This document shows positions 47,713 through 58,629 of a stretch of 64,000 nucleotides of DNA, in pieces. Each line of letters begins with the position of its first letter. The first letter of the stretch is position 1. The stretch is from contig NC_063079.1 of the NCBI RefSeq assembly GCF_022605165.1, forward strand, positions 692,001 to 756,000. The letters are read 5' to 3'. A program made the translations under genes and the position numbers. This stretch comes from Purpureocillium takamizusanense (lineage: Eukaryota > Ascomycota > Sordariomycetes > Hypocreales > Ophiocordycipitaceae). The notes below the pieces were generated by a model. It saw only the letters and a program-made list of their open reading frames with translations, had not been told where the DNA came from and searched no databases.

Positions 47713-49022
47713 CTACTGCTTCGCCATGTGGATGCCCAGCTGGCGCGCGTGCTGGGCCATGACGGCGTCGGCAATGGCCAGGGCGGCCATGCCCTCGACG
47801 ATGGGGACGGCGCGGGGCACGACGCAGGGGTCGTGGCGGCCCTTTGCGGCGAGGACGCCCTCGCCCGAGGCGTCGTAGCGGGCCGTGGTCTGGTCCTGGC
47901 TGATGGTGGCGGGGGGCTTGAAGGCGACGCGGAAGAAGATGGGCATGCCGTTGGAGATGCCGCCCTGGATGCCGCCCGAGTTGTTCGTCTTAGTCTGCAG
48001 GCGGCTGCGGGGGATGCCCATCTTGGCCTCGGCGGCGGAGACGGCCGGGGCGGGGACGAAGGGGTCGTTGTGTCGGCTGCCCGTCATCTCGGCGCCACGG
48101 AAGCCGGATCCGATCTCGAAGCCCTTGACGGCGGGGATGCTCATCATGGCGTGGGCGAGGACGGCCTCGAGCTTGTCGAAGCAGGGCTCGCCGAGGCCCG
48201 AGGGCGCGTTGCGGATGACGCAGGTGACGGTGCCGCCGGTGCTGTCGTGGGCGTCGCGCAGCTCGGCGATGCGCTCCTCCATGCGGCGCGACGTGTCCTG
48301 GTGCGGGCAGCGCACGGGGAGGAAGCCGTCGACCTGGTCGCGGGTGATGGACTCGGCGAGGCTGAGGAAGCCCGGGTCGGCGCTCATGGACTCGCCGTCG
48401 TCCTCGAAGAGCTTGATGCCGCCGACCGAGGTGACGAAGGCGACAATCTCAACACCGTAGGCCGCGCGCAGCCACTTGTCGGCGACGGCGCCGGCGGCGA
48501 CGCGGGCGATGGTCTCGCGGGCACTGGAACGGCCGCCGCCCGACGAGGCCTTGATGCCATACTTCTCGAGGTAGGTCCAGTCAGCGTGGGAGGGGCGGGG
48601 GAAGACGTCGACGGTGGCGTCGCCATAGTCGTGCGGCCGCTGGTCCTCGTTGGGGACGGTCAGGAGGATCGGGGTGCCGAGCGTGCGGCCGAACTCGGTG
48701 CCCGAGTGGATGGTGACGCGGTCCTTTTCGTTGCGCGGCGTCGTGATGGACGACTGGCCCGGCCGCCGGCGGTTGAGCTGCGGCTGGATGTCTTCTTCGG
48801 TGAGGGGCAGGTTCGGCGGGCAGTTGTCGATGATGCACGACACCGACTTGCCGTGCGACTCGCCGGCGCTGTAGTAGACCGCATGGGATCTTGAGGTTAG
48901 CAATGAGGCCGAGACCAAGGGGCAGGTCGGAGAGAGAGAGAGGGTAGGAACAGAAGAAACCGGGAAGGGGGGGGACAGCAAACATACGTCGTCACCCGGA
49001 AGTGGTGGCCAAACGTCGACAT
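47713..49022 (-). CDS. ARO2: Chorismate synthase
   Basis: Two exons on the minus strand: 49022-48988 (35 nt) and 48868-47713, giving 396 residues, within the usual fungal range. Catalyses EPSP to chorismate, the last shikimate step, using reduced FMN. Conserved blocks: [11 protein letters not shown] at the start; GESH with catalytic-type His17; [74 protein letters not shown]; and [16 protein letters not shown] near the end. The intron carries a GCTAAC branch point and a CTACTACAG acceptor. Oddity: this splice gives VTTAGESH, where the family has VTTYGESH (Ala at position 13 instead of Tyr). No separate NADPH-dependent flavin-reductase domain is visible. It is divergent from the lipoate ligase gene, with a CPC1-type site between them. 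Confidence 0.93.
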
Positions 49023-49844
49023 GGCGGTGTAGGCGAGCGGGCGGCGTGCGGTAGTATTGCTATGATTGATGTGCTAGACGGGGGGTTTGCTGGACGAGGG
49101 CGAGGGTTTGCCTGTGGTGATGTATCTTTCGATGGTGGGGTGGAAAAAGTGAGGCCGTACGGAGCTACGCCTGTTGGTGGGCGCTGGGACTGTGCGTGAC
49201 TGATGTAATCCGGTTTCGGGGCCGCGAATCGGTAGGTGGTCCCTTGATTATGGCGGGGGAGGGGCAGTAACGGTAGCTGTGGCAGCAGCACCAGCAGAAA
49301 TGGTAGTAGAAAAACGATTTTGAAGGGGAGAAGTCTAACATGAGCAGTCCACGAAGGCAGAGGAAATGCGACCTAGAATAAATAAATGTGCATTTTCAGC
49401 TGGAGGCCCTTCCTCTGACTCACGTACACACCCGTCAATCTGCGCTCTGTCGGCCGCAATTCATGGCATGGACGCTGTTTCACGACATGCCCTGGCCAAG
49501 CGCCGTCCAGCGCATGGACGCCTGGGTAAATGTTTATCCCGCGGGCTCAGCTCACGGGCGGTCCCCAAATGGTTAGAGGCCGAAGGCGGTGGACGGGGCC
49601 AGCCTGGAGGGTGAGGTGCCAGGCCGGCGGTACGTACCCGCCCACGCCAGGCGTGGACCCGCCGTGGAAGCTTGACTGCTGAGCTTCCGGCTCACTCACT
49701 CCACCTTGCAACGTCCACCCGATCGATCCCTGAACCCGCATCCATCTTCAACGCCGCCTCTCGTCGCGGCACCCGGGCCTGCAGCATGTCCTGCAGGTGA
49801 TCTACTTGTTCAATTGAGCTTGACCAAGCACACGGGACCTCTCA
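49023..49844. other. Divergent promoter region, chorismate synthase / lipoate ligase
   Basis: 822 bp shared upstream region holding a TGACTCA element. No coding sequence recognised. Confidence 0.55.
49416..49422. promoter_or_regulatory. TGACTCA Gcn4/CPC1-type element
   Basis: Perfect 7-bp TGACTCA about 394 bp upstream of the chorismate synthase ATG and about 420 bp upstream of the lipoate ligase ATG. Cross-pathway control of aromatic amino-acid genes through this site is established in fungi; its use here is inferred. Confidence 0.5.
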
Positions 49845-51116
49845 ATGCCCTGTCTAGCCCGCCATGGACGACCCATAGCGAGGTCTCTCTCCTCGCTCAT
49901 CCCGGCCTCATGCACGACTTTCGGCTTCATCCGACGCGGCTTCTCCACCGACGCGGCCTCTCACCCTTCCAACAAAACCCAAGTCTACATCTCCAAGTCC
50001 CGGGACCCGCTCCTCAACCTCTCCGCCGAGCACCACCTACTGCAGATCACGCCAGCCGAATCCACTGTCCTCATCCTCTATGTCAACTCGCCTTGCGTCG
50101 TCTTTGGGCGCAACCAGAACCCCTGGCTCGAGACCAACCTACCGCGCCTCGCCCAGATCGTGACGGAGCCCGGCACACTGGGGTGGACCGATGGTCCCGT
50201 TCAGCTCATCCGCAGGCGCTCCGGCGGAGGCACTGTCTTCCACGACGCCGGCAACGTCAACTTCAGCGTCATATGCCCACCTGCCGCCTTTGACCGCGAC
50301 AAGCACGCAAGGATGGTTGTCAGGGCGCTCAAGTCTCTGGGGCGGCCCATGACGCGCGTCAATGAGCGCCACGACATCGTCATGGACGTCGACAGCACCG
50401 ATTCGCAGACAATAGCCACCACCTCCTCAGGCACCACCTTCAAGGTATCCGGTTCTGCATACAAGCTCACCCGTCTACGCTCACTACACCATGGGACGTG
50501 TCTCCTGCGCAGTCCAAACCTCTCCGGTATATCAGGCATGTTGCGCTCCCCGGCAGAGCCCTTCATCAAGGCCCGCGGCGTCGACAGCGTACGCAGCCCC
50601 GTTCGCAACCTGGACCTCGACAACGCCGATTTTGAGGACGCTGTAGTGGAGCAATTCCGCCAAATGTACGGCGACTTTGATGTCCGCGCCGACTTTGGTA
50701 GCGATGCGCTGGCCGTGGGCAAAATCAGTGCGGGATACGAAGAGCTGGGCTCAAGAAGCTGGACATACAGCCAGACGCCGCGGTTCACTTTCTGCACGCA
50801 TCCCTTCCAGGACGATCCTAGGGTGAGGCCCGAGCTGCCTTTCGATGTAAGGGTTTAACCCAGCCGTATCCGCCGACAGTCCCTTTCTGACCAATAGTAG
50901 CTCAAGATTCACTTCGAGGCTCGGCATGGCCTGATTGAGCAGTTCAGCATTGAAGGTAACGAGAGTGCAGACACGGCATCTCTCGTCAAGTCATCATTGC
51001 ACGACATCGGCGACTGGACTGAGCCACTGACGCAAGCTGGCCTAAGCCAGTCAGACGCTGCGGACGTTGGGTCTTGGTTGAATGGTGTCCTTGGAACGCT
51101 GTTCACGAGGCCATAG
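49845..51116 (+). CDS. AIM22: Mitochondrial lipoate-protein ligase A-type
   Basis: Two exons, 49845-50846 and 50901-51116 with a 54-nt intron, giving 405 residues; the junction reads ELPFD-LKIHFEARHGLIEQF. Residues 1-35 are Arg/Ser-rich without acidic residues, a typical mitochondrial presequence. The BPL/LplA fold shows VNSPCVVFGRNQNPW (about 80-94), RRSGGGTVFHDAGNVNFS (124-141) and FKVSGSAYKLTRLRSLHHGTCLL with Lys207 at the acyl-adenylate site. Family members attach lipoate or transfer lipoyl groups to E2 and GcvH-type proteins in mitochondria. Fungal relatives (yeast Aim22) act late in the lipoyl-transfer pathway, so transferase rather than scavenging ligase activity is possible. The C-terminal small domain is present. 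Confidence 0.9.
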
Positions 51117-51559
51117 GTAAGTGCCTTACGCGTATCAGACTCTGAGTTGTCAATTTGCTTCTCGCGAGCGACTTGTTCCACCGCATACACCTCGGACAAG
51201 CTATCTAGTATTCGAGGTGATACCCAAGCAATGGAGTAGGGTGGCTGGCAAGGGATGTAATAGCAATGACGCTCCCAGCTGCTAGAGCAGGCGATAATAC
51301 CCTCAAAGACACCTTTTCGCACAAGGGAATGTATGCGAGAGCCATATAATACACAAACTTTTGTACTCTCAAAAGACGCTGATGCACCAAACATTCAGGC
51401 CTCTTGAGTTCAATCTTCGCAACTTACATTGCAGTACGGTGTTCATGTGTCAGCGAAGAAGACGAGACTATTGGACAATTTTCAAAAAGCCAATAGCATT
51501 CAGAGGTACGGATCTCGTGGATAGATATGACTTGGAGTACCTCTCCCAGCCATAAACTA
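51117..51559. other. Convergent intergenic region
   Basis: 3' flanks of the lipoate ligase and subtilisin genes. No gene recognised. Confidence 0.5.
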
Positions 51560-54398
51560 TCAAGATGCGTACGCGATCCTGAAGGGCTGAGACTCGGCCA
51601 CATTATAATCCTCGAGCTTAGACGGGTTGCCGTAGACGCCCAGAGCGCGATAGATGATCTTGTACTTCCCAGCGGGTGCATATTCACCGCTGTCGAGAGA
51701 ACCATCCCAAACAACCTTGTTCAAGCCACGGGGCATCATGGTCATGGGGAAGGAATGCGCCTGGCCAATTGTCTTAAACTTGCCCCCGAGCGGATCGTCG
51801 ACGGTCAAATTCTTGGGTGGGCATGTGATCATGGGCACAAGGTCAGCCCTCATCAGCCGCGTGCCAAGGGCGAGGTTAAAAGTTAGCATGGGTTGCAAGA
51901 CTTTTGCGCCCGAACCTGGCTGCGGCAGCGTGAAAGTGTAGTTGACAGGGACGCGGCTAGGATTTGTGTACTTTGCCGCGGTCTGGTTGGACCATGATAC
52001 CCAGCCATACTCTGGTCCCAGTGTAGTTGAGCCTTTGAGAGAACCGGACACGCCTTGGTAGGGCAGAGAGAGGGCTGACCCGTCGGTGCCGTTGACGATG
52101 ATGTAACCAGACCAGACGGGAAGACGCTTTTCATCCATACCCGTTGGGGGTCGAGCCGACACGCTAATGGTTTTGCGATGTCCCGGCTTGAGTGTGACCT
52201 TGGAGTCCGAGATGTCTAGCGTAGCATAATCTCTCGAGACCTCGGGAGGGAATTTGGTCGCCCAGATGCTGGTTTTGTTCAAGGTGTAGGCTGTGAGAGC
52301 AGGCACATGACCGATGTTATGCGTCACCTCGGAGCTTCCCTTGTTCGTGATAACGATCTCATGATCCTTGACAAAGTTGTCAGTGTCGTTGAAGGAAATG
52401 CTCGAAGGATCTAACAAGGTGGTGGCGAAGGCGGCGTCGTAAGCCTGGACTAGCCCGGCGCCTTGCTGCGGAACGGGGGCCAGGTCGCCAGGGTAGGCCT
52501 TCTTGCCATCGTACCAAATTTGAGGCTTCGCATTCGAGGCGACAAGATTCTCTAGGAACCTCGGAGCCGTGGAACCGCGGATCTGTAGGATGAGGGCCAT
52601 GATGGCCGCGGTGATGGGCGTCGCCATCGACGTGCCCGAGGCCGTGGTATAGCCCCCGACCCAGGTCGACCAGATGGCACCACCCGGCGCACCGAGAAGT
52701 GGCTTCGTATCCATTTCCCAGCTGGGGCCCCAGGAGGTAAATCCGCTCAGGTAGCCGCCCACGTCAGTCCGCTTCTCAAAGGCGAGCTGGCGGTCCTCAT
52801 TCTTGGGAAACTTCATCAACACGGTCACGTTGTGACCCTCCTTGATGGCCTTGACCCATTTTCGACCTGTGCGCGCGGGAACTGTGGCAGCCGCAGTGAT
52901 GTTGGCATCCCCGAGAAAGTATCTGTAGAGAGTGTAGTCCTCCCAGGTGTCATAGAGGATGATATACTTTACGCCCTTGGCGGCAAGGTTAAAGGCCTTG
53001 TCTTGCTCGAGGCATGCTGCCTTGCATTCGCCGCTAACGAGGACGATGTAATTGCTCAAGTCTGGTGTACTATCCGGGAGGGGATCGCAAGCATCTGGCT
53101 GGTTGATCTCAAGGCTCAGGGGGTACAGGGGCATTGGCGTCGTGGTAATGGCCGTCCAGTTGTAAATGTTGGCCGGCGCGTTGACAAACACCTTGCTCTC
53201 GCCGCCGTCGATGGAATACGTCGACGGGTACCCGAAGTCGGCGAAGTCGGTATTTTCAAAGGACGCAACGGCCGTTACGCCCTTGCCGTCGGCGGCCTCG
53301 GAGGCGTCGAACACGCCACGGGAGCCGTCGTTGCCTGCTGCGAGGGTGCAAACCACGCCTTGCTCTACGATGCGCGAAACGGCAACGCTCCAGACGTTCT
53401 CGGACCAGCCGCTGTTGCCGCCGATGGAAGCGGTGATGATGTCGGCTCCGGCTTCGAAAGCCATGTTGAACGCGGCGATGAGCACGTCGTCGCCCGCGCC
53501 CACCGCGGGACACCCGAAGACGCGGTACATGCCAAGCGTGACGTCCGGCGCCGCGCCGGTGAAGTGTAGAAACTCGTCCTTGGCGGCGATGATACCGCTG
53601 ACGTGCGTGCCATGGCCGGCGCAGTCTTTTGGGTCGGGGTCGGGCACGGGGATGTTGTCCCCGGTGTAGTGATCGCCTACCAGATCGTAACCAAACGATA
53701 CGCGGCAGCCCTCGCCAAAGCAACCGCCCAGCGCCGGATGGGTGTAGTCAACCTATACATATATGAGCTTAGCTGGGCGTAACCGACGACGCAGACGGCA
53801 AGGGCATGACACATAGACAGAGGGAGAGGGGGGGAGCGAGAGAGAGAGAGCTACTTACGCCGGTGTCGACGATGGCCAACTTGATTCCTTTGCCCGTGAT
53901 GCCCTTGGCTCGGAGCTTTTCAACTTGTGTCATGACGTGCGGCGGCCAAATGTCCGTGTCATTCATGACGTCTCGCCTCGACAGCTTCCAGTCGGGCTTG
54001 CCTCCAATATCCCAGTCTTTAAGATTCACGCTTCGGCCCATTGTGTCATCAGGGAGGTCGTGAATCTCAATGGGCCACACCTTCTTGATGCCCGGCGTGG
54101 AAGCAAGCTTAGCCGCCGTCTCTTTGTGGTTTTTCATATCGTGCAGCTGCACAGAGACGCCCTTGAACAGCTTGTAGTTGAGATGCATGCGCGTAGTGCC
54201 ATGGCTGCTAACTTCCTGCGCCACGGATGCCGTATCCTAAATATGTCATTAAGATTTTGCTTTCCAGATGCTGGCTTCGGGAAGACTTACATGTCCATCC
54301 TCCACTTCGAAAATGTAAGCACCAGGGATAAAGCGTCTCTCAGCCAGCGCCGCCGACGCCACCGCCAGGAGCGACGTCAAGGTCGACACGCGCACCAT
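51560..54398 (-). CDS. Secreted subtilisin-like serine protease (S8) with PA domain
   Basis: Three exons on the minus strand: 54398-54291, 54236-53859 and 53752-51560, giving 892 residues. The junctions are phase 0 and restore VEDGH-DTASVAQ and AIVDTG-VDYTHP. Residues 1-19 form a signal peptide. An inhibitor-I9-like propeptide follows (GAYIFEVEDG through KKVWPIEIH). The catalytic triad is Asp160 (AIVDTG), His209 (CAGHGTHVSG) and Ser537 (ASGTSMATP), with Asn275 (SIGGN) probably in the oxyanion hole. A protease-associated domain is inserted at about 365-480 (YIVLVSGECKAACLEQDKAFNLAAKG). The C-terminal ~300 residues are beta-rich, like the Fn3-type domain of C5a-peptidase/Vpr-like proteases. It is probably an extracellular nutrient-acquisition or host-protein-degrading enzyme. 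A TATAAG lies 116 nt upstream. Confidence 0.93.
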
Positions 54399-54513
54399 CT
54401 TGGATGTCCTTTCGGGAACCGGGAGCTCCCTCAAAGAGACTGGGTAGATGGGGCGTACGGTTTTGATAGCAACATTGAACACCGCTACAAAGCCCTTGAT
54501 GGGTGGTTGGGCA

Positions 54514-54519
54514 CTTATA
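54514..54519 (-). promoter_or_regulatory. TATA box of subtilisin gene
   Basis: TATAAG on the minus strand, 116 nt upstream of the ATG at 54398 and in good position for a core promoter. Confidence 0.5.
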
Positions 54520-56050
54520 ACTCTCGATCTAGCCTGCGCCTGGAGTCGTACATCACGTCGACCACCAGGCCGCAGCTCCGCACAGACTGACATTGAGCTA
54601 CCAGTATGCCCGCCGTATTTCCTCGCTCACTGACTGAGAGCTGGTTGGTCGGGATGCAGCTCTTGACTGTTGCATGGTCACGAAAGCAACTTTATTCCAC
54701 AGGGGGGGGTTCCCCGTCAAAACGGGACACTTTTGTGCACACGTACTGCACACGAATACCACGTGCAGCCATTCAGAGCAGCGAGTTGTGCTGACTGAGG
54801 ATGAGGTCGGGGTTCCAGAGCGCCGGATGGACACTGATTCCCCGGAGAAGGGGGACGTGTGCGGTCATGTCCTAGTCTAACGTGAGTGCACCAGTATCTT
54901 TTCGGAAGTCGTTGTGGGATGTTCTAGCTGCTCGCATGCAGGGTGCGGCCAACAGCTCAACTGTCAGTGCCCCTGTTGGTTGATAGCTACTGGTAGTAGT
55001 ACGGAGTACAAGAGCGAAGTTACTTGAACACATTTGGCCATACATGGACACAATTGGGCGAAAGCCTAGCACAAGACAGCACAGATCCCGAAGAGGGCCG
55101 CAGACCTGACCCATTGGGCATCGAGCTGATGGTAGAAAGCATATGTTGTAGACATTAGGTACACCCATTTGTCACTGTCATGCAACACCACTGAAAGGTC
55201 TATTTCGTACCTCTGCTTGGTTGGTTTGGTCCATCTGCACGGACACAACAGGGGCAGTGTCATGCTCCAGCTGCATTTGGCAGGACCAAAGGGCCGGCAA
55301 TTGAGCACGGATCAGACCTCGCTCTCAGCGATCTTGTTGAAGAACCTCCCCCCAATTTGCATCCAAGGTCAGAATGGTACTGTACTAAACTGTGCTTAGG
55401 TATTAGAAATACAGTATCCCGGCTGAGCCGGGTTCCAAGCAGCGTTGGCTTGTCTTCCCAGCCTCCCGAAAAGGAAAGGGACTATTGACATCGGTTGGTT
55501 CCCGGATGGGCTCCTGACTCTCTCCAAAAGGGACAGACCGAGGAGTGTGCATAAGAAGTACTGGGTGCAGGGAACCGCGTGTGCTTGGGCAAGACTTGGG
55601 TTCGAGTACGGGTACGAAGCGGCTTCGTTGCAAAAGTCCTCATTTCTCATGTGATGAGTCATGTCAATAATTTACTTACTTTCACGTTCAACGTACTGTA
55701 CCTGTGTTTGTGTATAATGCATACTGTCTACGAAGTACGATCGGTGCTGCCGGAGGCTTGAACATGAAGTCTATCCGATCCTGGCCGCGAAACTGGCAGC
55801 CGTCGATCGCCGTGCTGCAGTCTCTATAGGCAAGTGAAGCGGTGAACAGCCGCAATGGGGCACTGGAGAAGTGAGGATGCATATGGATAATGATGAATGT
55901 TCCGTAGCGGACTCTAGCCGCCGACAAAGCAAGCCTCTGGGAGATCTCAATGATACGAAAGTGACAAAAGGGGCACAGGCACACAGCTGATGAAGACCTT
56001 CTTGATGGGCTATGAAACGAGGATGAAGAGCTATATAGGTGGCCGAGCGA

Positions 56051-56074
56051 GAGGGGGGGAGAGAGAGAGAGAGA
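56051..56074. repeat. GA-rich purine tract
   Basis: G run followed by a (GA)n repeat, purine-only for more than 20 nt. Confidence 0.85.
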
Positions 56075-57884
56075 CCACAGAAAGAGCCGGCCAACTGGGA
56101 GGCTGACCAACCAACGCACTACAGAGAGGAACGCTGCTTTCAATAGAAGCTGGTATGTTCTTCTTCGCTTGCAAGTGTAGAATCACACTTCATATAGAGC
56201 TCAAGTCCCAAACAGAACAGGCGTGGGGATTGAGACGCCAACTCTTAGGCCTTAACGGGTCACCAGTGTGTCCCACTGAATTGTTGCTTCGCGTCTGACG
56301 TTGAGCTACGGGAACCGAGGGATGTGCGAGGCTTGGAACCTGATCACCATAGCCAGAGGGCTTCATGGTGGCATATGGGACTGGGCCGGCCGGTGGTGTT
56401 GGTGCGTGAACATTGAAGTCCTCGTCCGTTCAAGCTTGGCCAATACTCCTGTCACTCTCGCCGCTCATACCAGACAAATGGAGGCTTATCAATAGAGGCT
56501 GCCTTGTCAGCAAGTCAACCTGGAGTCGATGCTTTGTTTCGATGTCGGCATCTCCCAACGTTTTGCTGAGAACGTTTCAGTCAGGGCCAAGCAGTCAAGC
56601 ACCAAGTCGCACTGCCCTCGCCGCACCGCCGCGTTGCGATGACATCCAAGCTCCGTCTTGTCCTACGGTGGTCTTGCATCAGTGTAGCAAGTCCCAAGGC
56701 TACGCGGCTATCTGGCATATTGCCACTTTAACGTGGTTGTACTATGCGACCAAGGGGCGTGCCGCATCTGCGATGCATCTGGCCGCCACCCACCAACAAA
56801 GATAACCTACCTAGATACGGGAAGCCAAGTCTCCAAAGTCGCATCCACAGGCAGGCACGGGCGAGCGAAACCCCTGCCCCGACTACCGAGGCTAGAGTAG
56901 CGTCGATGCAGGGATTGACGTCAGTGTGCACCGTTCAGCTGGAACAAAAATCTGCCCATTCTATTTGGTACCCTTGTCTATATTGATGGTCCTGCAATTA
57001 CGTAGCATGAGACACGGGTGATAATAACACCAGATGCCTGGAGCAAGGGGCGGGAACATGTGCAAAGACAGCAGCTCAGCTCACCCTGCCCACGGCGAGA
57101 CTGAACGAACCCGTCGCTGCATGTCGTGTCGCACACATACGCTGTGAGCTGACTACATGTATCATCCATTCGACTGGAGCCATGACTCGGAAGGCCCAGT
57201 TTAAGTAACTACGTACTACCACTGGTAGTCTTTTGGTCGGCCGATAGCGGACGGGATTCGGTTCTTTGGGGCCAGCCGGTCAGTCTCTGCGCCTCCCCGC
57301 GTGTCATGCCGCAACCCGGGCGTCAGAGTTCGAACGGCCGCGGGTGGAGCTCGACGGCCCCCCGGACTTCCCCCGACCATGTTCTTCCATGGCGCCGGAG
57401 GAGGATTTCCTGTTTCGGCACAATGCTGTGGGGAAGCACCGCCGCCCGGTGCCTGCCCCCGTTTTTGATAGTGTCCTGACCTCCCCCCCAGGATCCGCCT
57501 GCACGTTGTTGATCTGGTGGCGGCGGCCGGGGCTGGCAACCTGGCCGGGAAGCTGCACTGGCCGGGTTGCTGGTGATGAGGCATCTGACTGACGGCTGGG
57601 AGCAGCCCACAGACTGAAGTGTGTAGTACTAGCATGATGTACGAGAGTAGGTACGTCGGGTGCTGCGAGGATCTGCGAGGCCCAACAGGTATACTGTACA
57701 CAGTTTGCCACACGGGCACCTTTGGGGACCCGAAAGCCTCCCGCCATCCTCGGTGTTAGTGGCAGGACGGCCAGCGCCTTGTTCTGGGGACGGACGCGCA
57801 CGACCTCGTGTGAAAAGTGGTGCTGGTCAACAGTGCGCGCAGGCCGAGCGGCCGTTGGATCCAGCTGTAGATCAGTCATGGCCG

Positions 57885-57890
57885 TATAAG
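57885..57890 (+). promoter_or_regulatory. TATA-like box of CFEM gene
   Basis: TATAAG 153 nt upstream of the ATG at 58038. Position plausible; unverified. Confidence 0.35.
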
Positions 57891-58037
57891 GCCGGAGGAC
57901 TCCATCTGGTGGCCGGTTGATGCTTGCCTCTTGTCACCCTCACCGTCTCCTCGCACAAGCATATCACGGTCGTCTTGAGCTCTTCACAACGGACAAACAT
58001 CAAGACAAGCCTCTCACTTCAGCTCAAGAGTTTCAAC

Positions 58038-58629
58038 ATGAAGTACACTGCCGTCCTCAGCCTGGCTCTGGCCGCTCTCGCCGCCGCGCAGAGCCGCAGC
58101 GACCTGCCCAGCTGCTCCCTGCCCTGCCTCGACGACGCCGTCGCGGCGACCTCCAGCTGTGGCAAGGACGACTTTGCTTGCATCTGCAAGAAGTTTGACA
58201 AGATTCAGGGTGCTGCCACGGGCTGCATCCTGAAGGGCTGCGGCCAGGACGTTGCCCTCAGTATGTGTCCCTTCCTTGTCCCGATTCTTCGCATCGCATC
58301 AAATCTAGACTTCATGTTTTTGTCATATATACTGACTAGAGACCGCAGACCAGGTGCTCCCCGCCACCCAGAAGCTCTGCAAAAAGGCCCTCGCCGGCGG
58401 CAGCGGTTCGTCCGCCGCCGGCTCGTCCACCGCGCCCGCGACGCCCAAGGGGTCCAGCAACACGGTCTCGGCTACGGCCACCGTTGCGCCCCCGACCAGC
58501 GCCCAGCAGCCCACGGAGCCTCCCACCACCACGGCTCCGACGAACCCTCCGTCGGTCACCGCTGGCGCTGCTGCCGTTGGTCCTGCGCTCGGCCTCGCCG
58601 TCATGGCTCTGGGCGTTTTCGCCCTGTAA
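58038..58629 (+). CDS. CFEM-domain protein with GPI-anchor-type C-terminus
   Basis: Two exons, 58038-58260 and 58349-58629, giving 167 residues; the junction reads DVAL-NQVLPATQKLC. Residues 1-17 form a signal peptide. Eight cysteines at 26, 30, 41, 48, 50, 63, 68 and 85 match the CFEM pattern. Asp44/Asp45 before Cys48 is at the position of the heme-iron axial ligand in heme-binding CFEM proteins. A Ser/Thr/Pro/Ala-rich stalk (about 92-142) is followed by a hydrophobic end (AVGPALGLAVMALGVFAL), consistent with GPI attachment. Likely a wall- or membrane-bound surface protein. Roles in heme/iron uptake or host surface contact are known in the family, but which applies here is unknown. I chose the ATG at 58038 because it gives the signal peptide. 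Confidence 0.92.

Larger units (their letters stand above)
54399..58037. other. 3.6-kb intergenic region
   Basis: Between the divergent subtilisin (-) and CFEM (+) genes. No frame looks like a gene. It includes a GA-rich tract at about 56051-56074. The ends hold the two promoters. Confidence 0.5.

Noticed and set aside
47728..48894. 388-residue plus-strand frame
   Set aside because: Antisense to chorismate synthase, which has unmistakable family motifs.
48869..48990. Alternative reading through the intron of chorismate synthase, giving [11 protein letters not shown]
   Set aside because: It lacks the conserved MSTFG start and needs a non-ATG start. The spliced model restores the N-terminus with a good branch point.
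55560..55640. GGGTTCGAGTACGGG resembling a tRNA T-loop
   Set aside because: No complementary T-stem, no A-box or acceptor stem at the right distance. The same held for GGTTCGA-type words near 21149, 39435 and 59268.
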